Shown: positions 43,558 to 51,312 of the stretch, piece by piece | Numbering within the stretch: the first letter of the stretch is position 1 | How the letters are laid out: each line of letters starts with the position of its first letter | Source of the DNA: Chryseobacterium sp. FH2 | Lineage (GTDB): Bacteria; Bacteroidota; Bacteroidia; Flavobacteriales; Weeksellaceae | Assembly: GCF_001045455.1 (NCBI RefSeq) | Contig: NZ_LFNE01000014.1 | Span: 31,482 to 95,481, forward strand | Direction of reading: 5' to 3' | Length of the DNA stretch: 64,000 bases | Notes under the pieces: model-generated | What the model saw: the letters and a program-made list of their open reading frames with translations, nothing else | What the model was told of the DNA's origin: nothing | Database searches by the model: none | Program-made: the position numbers and the translations under genes

Positions 43558-44310
43558 ATGAAACAGTTTTTTTTAATTTTAATATGCTTGTTTATAAATA
43601 TCACATATGCACAAAATTTAAAAGTGGAATATGACCGAATAAATAAACAGTTTAATAACAGTCCTTTACTAGCTGAATCTTCTGAAGCTTTTAAGAGTAA
43701 AGTAAAAGAAGAAATGCAAAAACCTCAAAAACAAATTTTATATGTTAAAGATGGAAATACTTTTTTTAAAAGTATTTTGAAAGCTGATATTATTCATGAA
43801 GAAGAAAGTAAAAAAATAGATGAATTTACTTCTATTAAACCAAAAACTAAATTTGTTGAAAAGCAAATTAAAATTTATCGTAAAAAAGGAGATAAAGGGT
43901 TTTATCAATATCAAAATTTTAATGAAGATGAATTTTATAGATATTTTACTCCAAAATTTAATAAAATAGATTATAAAGATGATATTGAATATATTGAAAA
44001 ATATAAATGTAAACTTGCTGAAGTAACAACTGAACAAGGAATATTAACTAAAGTTTGGTATACTGAGGATATTCCTGCAAGTGTTGGCCCATATGCCTAT
44101 GGAAATCTGCCTGGTTTGATTTTAAAAATAGAATCTCCAGAGTTTGTAATCTATGCTACAAAAATTAGCAATGATACAACAGCACAAGATTTTGAAATAC
44201 CTAACCCCCAATTAAAAGTCTTAAATGAAGATGATTATATCAAAAAAATGAGTGAAATTAGAGAAGAAAGTAAAAAAGTAAAAAAGACTGAAAGCAATAT
44301 TAATTTATAA
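43558..44310 (+). CDS. GLPGLI family protein
   Basis: The 250-residue exported protein (signal peptide MKQFFLILICLFINITYAQ) carries the family hallmark near residue 185, here YGNLPGLILKIE. An upstream Tyr/Lys-rich beta region (KYKCKLAEVTTEQG, TKVWYTEDIPASVGPYAY) is typical. Such proteins are often encoded beside TonB-type receptors, as here, and their function is not established. It overlaps the next start codon by one base (TAATG). Confidence 0.85.
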   Translation: MKQFFLILICLFINITYAQNLKVEYDRINKQFNNSPLLAESSEAFKSKVKEEMQKPQKQILYVKDGNTFFKSILKADIIHEEESKKIDEFTSIKPKTKFVEKQIKIYRKKGDKGFYQYQNFNEDEFYRYFTPKFNKIDYKDDIEYIEKYKCKLAEVTTEQGILTKVWYTEDIPASVGPYAYGNLPGLILKIESPEFVIYATKISNDTTAQDFEIPNPQLKVLNEDDYIKKMSEIREESKKVKKTESNINL

Positions 44311-44777
44311 TGAAACCAATATTTTTAATAGCATCATTTTTTCTAAATTTCTTTAATGCCCAATATTTAAAAGTAGAATACGAAAGAATAGAGCTTAATG
44401 AGTTAGAAAACCGCAGCATGTCTAAAGAGTATAAGGAAAAAGTGAATACCACAAGAAAAATACCGCAAAAAAATTTTCTGTATTATGCTAATGGAAATTC
44501 TTTTTTTAAAAATATTCCTCGTGCTGATTTTATACACGATGTTGGAACTACGCAAATAGATGAATCTAATAAGAGAAGAAAAAAAGAGGTTTTCAAGGAC
44601 TTTCCGGGAGTAATTTTGAGTAGAATCCCAGACTATATTTTGACCGCAATAAAAGTGAGCAATGATTCTAAAGAGAATGATGTTGAAAAAATCTATCCCA
44701 AACTAAAAGTATACAAGGGTGAAGAATACAAAAAAAATGCAAGAGGTCAGGGAAATACTGAGCAAGCCTACTACTGA
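44310..44777 (+). CDS. GLPGLI family paralogue with large internal deletion
   Basis: The 155-residue exported protein (MKPIFLIASFFLNFFNAQ) aligns with its upstream neighbour at both ends: YLKVEYERIELNELENRS and NGNSFFKNIPRADFIHD at the start, DFPGVILSR and AIKVSNDSKENDVEKIYPK at the end. About 95 residues of the middle are missing, and GLPGLI has become DFPGVI. The frame is open, so this is an in-frame deletion of the core. It is probably a decayed or repurposed duplicate. Confidence 0.75.
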   Translation: MKPIFLIASFFLNFFNAQYLKVEYERIELNELENRSMSKEYKEKVNTTRKIPQKNFLYYANGNSFFKNIPRADFIHDVGTTQIDESNKRRKKEVFKDFPGVILSRIPDYILTAIKVSNDSKENDVEKIYPKLKVYKGEEYKKNARGQGNTEQAYY

Positions 44778-44796
44778 AGAAATACGGTTATAATTG

Positions 44797-47355
44797 ATGA
44801 AATCAAAATTTTCAATCCTTATTTTCTTTCTGCTCTTTCATTTTTCGTATTCACAACAGCTTAGTATTGAGGTAAAGGAAATTAACGGAAAAAACATCTC
44901 AGAAATCAACGTACAGCTTTTAAAAAACGGAAAAACATTAGATTTTCAAAAAACAAATGATAAGGGCATTTGTGCTTTCCAGATCTCGGAGAAAGGAATT
45001 TTTTCACTAAAATTCACTTCTGTATTCTACAAAACAAAATTGGTAGAAATAGATACCAACGAAAAACTAAATTTTGAGGTACAATTAGAACCACAAATTA
45101 CAGTTATAGAAGAAGTCGAAATAAAATCCCGTCCAAAGATAGCAACAGCTAAAGAAGACACTATTGCTTTTAATCTGAAAGCTGTAAGAGACGGCACAGA
45201 AAGAACAACGGAAGACCTGATAAAAAAACTTCCCGGATTAGACATCAACGAAAACGGAAAAGTAACTTATAAAGGAAGTACACTAGGTCAGGTTTTAGTG
45301 GATGGAAACGAATTTTTCGGGAAAAACCATAAGATGGCTACGCAAAATATTTCGGCTAACATGATCGAAGGGATTGATCTTTGGCAAAATTACAACACCA
45401 TAAACGGAAACCGTTCCACTGCACTGAATTTAAAACTGAAAGATGAGTATAGGAGAAAAATCAACGGAAATATAGAAGGAAACTACGGAACTGAAAATTC
45501 TTACTCAGGTCATGCCAATTTATTCAAATTCGGAAAAGCAGGAAATTTAGCTTTGATTGCAGATGCCAATAATATTGCAAAAGATCCTATTAATTTCATG
45601 GATTTCTACGAAATGAATACTCAGGAAGATATTGAGAATTCAGGAACCGTATCTAATATAGACATTCCGAGTTTTCTAAACAATGACGGAAAGGTAAAAT
45701 CAAAATCTAATCAGTTTGGCGCTTTACAATATTCAAAATCTAAAAAGAATGTTACCATTACCGCTTTTTCTATTTTAAATAATGCTTCGCTGGATAAATT
45801 TTCAACTTCTAAAAGAACGGCATTTGAAGGGCAACCGCAAAGCTTTAATTTTTGGGAACAAAAAAAAGAAAATAACAGTGGTTTTTTCGGAACTACTCAA
45901 ATTAAAATAAAGAAAACCTTTTCAGATAATAGTTTTTTGTATTATAATTTCGGATACAATCCTACTCTGGATAATTTTAATCAGAATATTGACAGACATT
46001 CCGTAGATTATAACTATTATGAAGTCCAAAACAAAATAAAGAACAGCGTTACAGGCAATTTCCTGTCGTGGAATAAAGAAATCCTTAATTATAAATTAGT
46101 ATTTGCTTTAAGTCAGCTCAGCGAATCGTATACAGGATACCTCAATATTGATTCTAATACGCAGCTATTCCTTGGAAATAGTAATTTTTTATCTCAACAG
46201 TATTCAATAAACTCCAATAAATATGGATTTGATTTTTATTTGAAGAACAAAAACAAAATTCTGAATTTTAACTTTCATTCCGGAATTTCTTATAAAAAGA
46301 ATATTTCTGATCTTGGAGAAACCTTTTCTGAAACTGCCGAATACAGAATTCTTAAAATTTACCATTATATTAATGATGTGAACATTTCTAAAAAATTGTG
46401 GAAATTTGACATGTCAGGTTCGGTAAGTTCAAATTTCCTTACGGTTAATGAGATTAATAAGCATTACTTTGAAAAAAGATTCAGTATAAAATTTAATTTA
46501 GGAGCAAATGATTTGGGATTAGAATACAACTCAAGATACGATCTTCCAAATATAAAACTCCTTCAATATCATACATTCTATACAAGAGATTTGTCTTTTT
46601 ACAACAACACCCTGCTCACTCCTGACTTATTGAGTAATACAGATACTTATAAATTTACCTGGAACAGATTTAATTTTGACAAAGGGAACAATTTGTTCTT
46701 TATGCTGATGTATACTAAAACTAAACCAAATTATACAACAAATACTATTAATTACGGTACATTTTCAGGAACAGAAAATACTATTGGTGCTTACAACGAT
46801 AGAATTGTACTCTTCCTTACCAATAATCACAGATTTAATAAAAATTATTCCCTGAAATCAAAATTAACAGGTCTTTTAAGCAAAAATGTCAACTTTATCA
46901 GTGGTAATTCAAATTTGTCCACCATTAAAAACCTTGAATTCTCTCAAAAACTTTCAACCAATTTTAGAAATAAGCCATTACAATTTGATTTGGGTTACAC
47001 TTTCACAACAGGTATTTTTGAACAAAGCTTTTATGATACAGCTTCCAGACAAGATAATATCAAATTGTCTTTAGGAATAAGAGCTAACATTAAAAAAGAA
47101 TGGATTGCCAATGTCTTAGGTGAATATTTAATTCAGAAAACTGAACAAAACACGATGAAAAACTTTTTGCTCGGTGGTCAGGTTTCATATAGAAAAGCAA
47201 AATCAAATTTTGAATACAACCTTTTGTTTAACAACATCCTCAACCTCAGCTCTTTTCAATATATTAACAGTTACACAAGTCAATTGGGAATTGAGGAATC
47301 ATCCGCAACAGCGCTATCCGGTTATATTACAGGCGGAATGAAATTTATTTTTTAA
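44797..47355 (+). CDS. TonB-dependent receptor-like outer membrane beta-barrel protein
   Basis: With the ATG at 44797 the protein has 852 residues and a signal peptide (MKSKFSILIFFLLFHFSYSQ). An N-terminal carboxypeptidase-regulatory-like domain (~20-95) precedes a plug-like region (DLIKKLPGLDINENGKVTYK, VLVDGNEFFGKNHKMATQN) and a long beta barrel ending in the aromatic C-terminus GGMKFIF. It belongs with outer-membrane receptors lacking an obvious TonB box. The last 91 bp of the gene are repeated at 49444-49534. It follows two GLPGLI genes. Confidence 0.85.
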   Translation: MKSKFSILIFFLLFHFSYSQQLSIEVKEINGKNISEINVQLLKNGKTLDFQKTNDKGICAFQISEKGIFSLKFTSVFYKTKLVEIDTNEKLNFEVQLEPQITVIEEVEIKSRPKIATAKEDTIAFNLKAVRDGTERTTEDLIKKLPGLDINENGKVTYKGSTLGQVLVDGNEFFGKNHKMATQNISANMIEGIDLWQNYNTINGNRSTALNLKLKDEYRRKINGNIEGNYGTENSYSGHANLFKFGKAGNLALIADANNIAKDPINFMDFYEMNTQEDIENSGTVSNIDIPSFLNNDGKVKSKSNQFGALQYSKSKKNVTITAFSILNNASLDKFSTSKRTAFEGQPQSFNFWEQKKENNSGFFGTTQIKIKKTFSDNSFLYYNFGYNPTLDNFNQNIDRHSVDYNYYEVQNKIKNSVTGNFLSWNKEILNYKLVFALSQLSESYTGYLNIDSNTQLFLGNSNFLSQQYSINSNKYGFDFYLKNKNKILNFNFHSGISYKKNISDLGETFSETAEYRILKIYHYINDVNISKKLWKFDMSGSVSSNFLTVNEINKHYFEKRFSIKFNLGANDLGLEYNSRYDLPNIKLLQYHTFYTRDLSFYNNTLLTPDLLSNTDTYKFTWNRFNFDKGNNLFFMLMYTKTKPNYTTNTINYGTFSGTENTIGAYNDRIVLFLTNNHRFNKNYSLKSKLTGLLSKNVNFISGNSNLSTIKNLEFSQKLSTNFRNKPLQFDLGYTFTTGIFEQSFYDTASRQDNIKLSLGIRANIKKEWIANVLGEYLIQKTEQNTMKNFLLGGQVSYRKAKSNFEYNLLFNNILNLSSFQYINSYTSQLGIEESSATALSGYITGGMKFIF

Positions 47356-47435
47356 ATGTTTTTTTCTTATGCTTAATATATTATAAATACATATAATTAT
47401 ATTTGTATATACTAAAAGATATTATGAAAAATAAA
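47265..47435 (+). repeat. 171-bp direct repeat, copy 1
   Basis: It covers the last codons of the receptor gene, its 3' flank and the first four codons of the lipoprotein 5'-nucleotidase gene (ATGAAAAATAAA). It is identical to 49444-49614 except T versus C at one position. Confidence 0.95.
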
Positions 47436-47436
47436 A

Positions 47437-47853
47437 TTAATGTAAGCCACTAAGTAAAAATTTTTTGTTATAATCTCCATTTATATTGTTACTTACGGCT
47501 ATTGTTATTTTGTTGTTATTTATGATAGTATCTTTATAAACAAATGTTTCGGGATACATTTTATTATCTAACAGTATATAGTAATCTCCGTTTAAAATTT
47601 TAGAATAACCATACAATAAAACATTTTTAAACTTAGGTGATTTTTTTATTTCCAATTTTTGAAAATCAGATTTATTGTTGACGAATTTAACACCTCCAAA
47701 TGATGTATAATTCCATTTTAGAGAATCATTAGAATAACAAAAGAAAGATTTATTCTCTTCATTGCAATTTATTTTTTTACTATTAACAGAATACTTGCTA
47801 AAAGTTGTGCATGAAAAAACAAAGGTTAATAGCGCAACAAGAATATATTTCAT
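47437..47853 (-). CDS. Small lipoprotein in the 2-kb insert
   Basis: The 138-residue protein has a lipobox (LLTFVFSCTTFSK, Cys ~15) and a Lys/Asn/Tyr-rich beta body. Family not recognised. Its start overlaps the stop of the GLPGLI gene by one base, so the two form an operon. Its last codons abut the 171-bp repeat, which marks the edge of the insert. Confidence 0.65.
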   Translation of the reverse strand: MKYILVALLTFVFSCTTFSKYSVNSKKINCNEENKSFFCYSNDSLKWNYTSFGGVKFVNNKSDFQKLEIKKSPKFKNVLLYGYSKILNGDYYILLDNKMYPETFVYKDTIINNNKITIAVSNNINGDYNKKFLLSGLH

Positions 47854-48671
47854 TAATAATTTATTTTATGGTTAATTTCGATAGGATTATTACAAGATTT
47901 TATTTTATTCTGTTTTGATTTAGTCCATCCCTTAAAATCCGGTTCAATTACTTTTCCATTTTCATCACGAAAAGCGACTTGTCTATTGATATTTGACGCA
48001 GAATTAGGTTTCATATTTGCGTATGGATCAGAGTAGTATTGTTTAGATAATTTTTCTAAATTATTCCAGCTTATGTTTAAGTTTTTTTTATTTCTTACAT
48101 CATATAAATCAGAATTTCCTTTTTTCACTTGAATAAGTGAAAAATCATATTGTTTATTAGTATCATATAGTTTCACGATTAAACCCGGAAGCCCATGAAA
48201 TACATATGGTCCGTCTAAAACAGAAATTTTTGACGTGAAAAATGCTATCCATTCTCTTCCGCCATAATTCCCCATAGCCTTTTGACAAGAATAATCTCCT
48301 ATTTTTACAACTTCAGGATCAATCTTCCAATCTATTGATTCATTTATATTTATAGTATAAGTATCAGTGCTATTTTGTATTAGTTTCGTTACTTTTTTTT
48401 GGCTTAAATCCTTGATTATATAGAATTGATCGTCAAACCCCAACGGATAATTGGTTATTTTTTTTGTATAGGCTAAAATAGAATCGCTATCTTTTTCTTT
48501 AGAAGATCTAAATATAGATTTTGAATTAGAAAAATCTAAGATCATATTTTGCATTTTTGTTGAATCTTTTTCTTGACATGGTTTATACTTCATCTCATAT
48601 ACAAATGTATTAGTTTGAGAAAACAGTAAACAGCTATAAAGAAAGGTTAAGATAAATAGGGCTTTTTTCAT
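47853..48671 (-). CDS. GLPGLI family protein in the 2-kb insert
   Basis: The 272-residue exported protein (MKKALFILTFLYSCLLFSQ) has an intact hallmark, VFHGLPGLIVKLYDT (~165), and GREWIAFFTSKISVLDGPY before it. It is a distant paralogue of the genes at 43558 and 44310. It lies on the opposite strand within the segment bracketed by the 171-bp repeat. Confidence 0.85.
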   Translation of the reverse strand: MKKALFILTFLYSCLLFSQTNTFVYEMKYKPCQEKDSTKMQNMILDFSNSKSIFRSSKEKDSDSILAYTKKITNYPLGFDDQFYIIKDLSQKKVTKLIQNSTDTYTININESIDWKIDPEVVKIGDYSCQKAMGNYGGREWIAFFTSKISVLDGPYVFHGLPGLIVKLYDTNKQYDFSLIQVKKGNSDLYDVRNKKNLNISWNNLEKLSKQYYSDPYANMKPNSASNINRQVAFRDENGKVIEPDFKGWTKSKQNKIKSCNNPIEINHKINY

Positions 48672-49443
48672 ATTCTATTATAATTTATAAGAGTAAATTT
48701 AAGAAAGAAAAATTAAATATCCATTCAGTGAAATTTTTCAGCCTATTAAAAAAATATGCGCAAAAAAGAGTCAAAAAAATGATGATTATTTTAATGTAAC
48801 AGAACTTTTTGAGAGGTGGTGGTACATTGCAGAGCAGACGATATCGGGAAAATTTATCTTCATTTAAAAAAAACAGTTAAATTCCAAATTCCACACATTA
48901 TAATAGCAATAGTATAAGTTAATATATTTTTTGTATAATGGCTCAGAAATGGAAAATAATGGTCAATTAAAAATAATAATTAAAGTAATTAATGCTAAAC
49001 ATCTTAATCGTTTTAATATTGTAAATATTCATCTTTTTTATTTAAATTTAATTTTACTTTTCCTCGGCTACCCCCTATTATCATTTTTTGTGATTATTTA
49101 GAGAAAGGTTCTAAATTATATAATTTAGTAAAGTCAATTTCGCCATGAAACCCCGAAATGTACTCATACTACAAACTAATTACTTTAAATGTTTAAGTTT
49201 TAAAATCTACAATTAAGCTTCGTTCGCAACCAATTTCACTTTTAGAATCAAAATAAAACGATTCCCCAATATTAACATGTTTAATACCTAATTTATTAAA
49301 TAGATTATTTAAAACTACTATACTCCGACCAATAAAGGAATATTTCATATGAAATTTTGCGCGCGTTTTTATTTGAATAGTACTACTACTCATCACTTAT
49401 TTGTACGCCCATAATATTACCCTATTCTTTCCAATTCCCTTTC
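48672..49443. other. Gene-poor part of the insert with possible relics
   Basis: No intact gene is convincing. A plus-strand frame open from 48703 to 48867 without a start reads NDDYFNVTELFERWW, which looks like protein but is not recognised. A minus-strand frame at 49193-49396 is listed separately. Confidence 0.35.
49193..49396 (-). CDS. Short unrecognised frame, possible AraC N-terminal relic
   Basis: The 67-residue frame contains VVLNNLFNKLGIKHVNIGES, which loosely resembles the N-terminal domain of the AraC-type regulator at 40157 (DEKLKEQGIKYRLLNFGEV). No HTH follows. It may be a fragment of such a gene or a chance frame. Confidence 0.25.
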   Translation of the reverse strand: MMSSSTIQIKTRAKFHMKYSFIGRSIVVLNNLFNKLGIKHVNIGESFYFDSKSEIGCERSLIVDFKT

Positions 49444-49614
49444 TAACAGTTACACAAGTCAATTGGGAATTGAGGAATCATCCGCAACAGCGCTATCCGG
49501 TTATATTACAGGCGGAATGAAATTTATTTTTTAAATGTTTTTTTCTTATGCTTAATATATTATAAATACATATAATTATATTTGCATATACTAAAAGATA
49601 TTATGAAAAATAAA
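49444..49614 (+). repeat. 171-bp direct repeat, copy 2
   Basis: Second copy of the repeat at 47265-47435. Here the four start codons continue into the intact 5'-nucleotidase gene, while the receptor 3' end is a relic. Confidence 0.95.
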
Positions 49615-50361
49615 TTCTTGTTATTTGGAATTACTCTGGCTACACTTTCCGCTTGTAAAACGGCTTCTCCGTTGCAGGTAGCAAATGTGCAGACTCAGAA
49701 AAATATTTCGATTAATAATGAGCTAAAGAATGATGAGGAGTTTGTAAAAATTATTGAGCCTTATAAGCAAAAATTGGATAAAGAGATGAATCAAAAGATT
49801 TCTCATACCAATGTAGACCTTACCAAACAGGGTGATAACAGTAATTTGGGCAATCTTTTAGCAGACTATACATTCGATGGAGCCGACCAATGGGCAAAAA
49901 CCAACCTTAAAAAAAATGTTGATGCCGCATTGATTAATATCGGAGGTATCCGTACAACGATTGGTAAAGGAGACATTTGGCTGAAAAGCGTATTCGAAGT
50001 AATGCCTTTCGAAAATGAGGTTATTATCGTAAAAATGAAGGGTTCTGATTTACAGGGGCTTTTTGACTATTATGCAAAAACTCAGGTCAACAATCCGGTT
50101 TCTCATTTATACATTGAAACGAATAACGGGCAATTAACCCAAACTTTAATCAACGGAAAAACAGTAAATCCAACCCAGGATTATTACATCGCAACATCTG
50201 ATTATCTGGCTTTGGGTGGTGACAATATGAAATTCTTCGCAAAAGGAGAATCTATCCCCACAGGAATCAAATTAAGAGATTTATTTATTGAATATTTCAA
50301 AAAAACTCCCGAAGTAGTAGCAAATACAGATGTTCGTTTAAATTTTATTGGTAAAAAGTAA
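49603..50361 (+). CDS. 5'-nucleotidase C-terminal domain lipoprotein
   Basis: Starting at ATG 49603 the protein has 252 residues with a lipobox (LATLSACKTASP). It is the substrate-binding C-terminal half of UshA-type 5'-nucleotidases: DGADQWAKTNLKKNVDAALI, INIGGIRTTIGKGDIW and YYIATSDYLALGGDNMKFF. The metallophosphatase half is the next gene, overlapping by one base, so the enzyme is split in two. A TTG at 49582 is not needed. Probably acts on nucleotides in the periplasm. Confidence 0.9.
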   Translation: MKNKFLLFGITLATLSACKTASPLQVANVQTQKNISINNELKNDEEFVKIIEPYKQKLDKEMNQKISHTNVDLTKQGDNSNLGNLLADYTFDGADQWAKTNLKKNVDAALINIGGIRTTIGKGDIWLKSVFEVMPFENEVIIVKMKGSDLQGLFDYYAKTQVNNPVSHLYIETNNGQLTQTLINGKTVNPTQDYYIATSDYLALGGDNMKFFAKGESIPTGIKLRDLFIEYFKKTPEVVANTDVRLNFIGKK

Positions 50362-51311
50362 TGGATAGAAAAAGTTTTTTAAAAGCAATAGGTGGCGGAA
50401 CTTTAGCAATGGCTTTAGCTCCGAATATGATGATGGCAGAAGAATTAAAAATTCTTGACGTAAAATCCGCAAACAAACTGACTATTCTTCACACCAATGA
50501 TCAGCACAGCAGAATAGAGCCTTTCGATGCAAGCTATACCAAAAATCCTAATCAGGGAGGTTTTGCAAGAAGGGCAAGCTTAATTCAGCAAATCAGAAAT
50601 CAGGAAAGCAATGTTTTGCTTCTTGATTCAGGTGATATTTTTCAGGGAACACCATATTTTAACTTTTTCGGAGGGGAACTGGAGTTTAAATTAATGTCCA
50701 TGATGAAGTATGACGCTTCTACGATGGGAAATCATGATTTTGACAACAGCTTAGACGGATTTTTAAAGGTGCTGCCCAATGCGCACTTCCCTTTTATCTG
50801 TTCAAATTATGATTTTAAAAATACAATCCTTGACGGAAAAACTTCTCAGTACAAGATTTTCAATAAAAACGGAATCAAGGTGGGGATTTTCGGAGTCGGA
50901 ATTCAACTGGACGGATTGGTTGGTAAAAAGCAGTACGGAGAAACAGTCTATTCTGATCCTATTGATGTGGCGCAACATTATTCAAACTTCCTGAAAAACG
51001 AACAAAAGTGTGATCTTGTCATCTGCCTTTCACACATCGGCTACGATTACCAGGAAGAGCCTGATAAAGTAAGTGATAAAATCTTAGCTGCCAAAACCGA
51101 AAATATTGATATTATTTTGGGCGGGCACACCCATACTTTCTTGCCGGAGCCTCAAACTTTTACCAACAGACAAGGTAAAAATGTTCTTGTAAACCAGGTG
51201 GGCTGGGCCGGGCTTCTTTTAGGCAGAATAGATTTCTTTTTTGACTCAAATAAAAACGTAAAACATATTTCCTGGAACAATCAGGTAATTGATAGCAGCA
51301 TAATAGCATAA
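50361..51311 (+). CDS. 5'-nucleotidase metallophosphatase half, Tat-like signal
   Basis: The 316-residue protein starts with MDRKSFLKAIGGGTLAMALA, a Tat-like leader with Arg-Lys in place of Arg-Arg. The calcineurin-type metal ligands are clear: LHTNDQHSRIEPF, LLLDSGDIFQG, GNHDFDNSLDG, CLSHIGYDYQ and GGHTHTFLPEP. Together with the preceding gene it makes a two-subunit 5'-nucleotidase. Start and stop codons overlap or nearly touch its neighbours, so it belongs to the operon ending with recO. Confidence 0.9.
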   Translation: MDRKSFLKAIGGGTLAMALAPNMMMAEELKILDVKSANKLTILHTNDQHSRIEPFDASYTKNPNQGGFARRASLIQQIRNQESNVLLLDSGDIFQGTPYFNFFGGELEFKLMSMMKYDASTMGNHDFDNSLDGFLKVLPNAHFPFICSNYDFKNTILDGKTSQYKIFNKNGIKVGIFGVGIQLDGLVGKKQYGETVYSDPIDVAQHYSNFLKNEQKCDLVICLSHIGYDYQEEPDKVSDKILAAKTENIDIILGGHTHTFLPEPQTFTNRQGKNVLVNQVGWAGLLLGRIDFFFDSNKNVKHISWNNQVIDSSIIA

Positions 51312-51312
51312 C

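Noticed and set aside
47265..49614. Insertion sequence between the 171-bp repeats
   Set aside because: No transposase or terminal inverted repeats, and the duplicated target is far too long for an IS.
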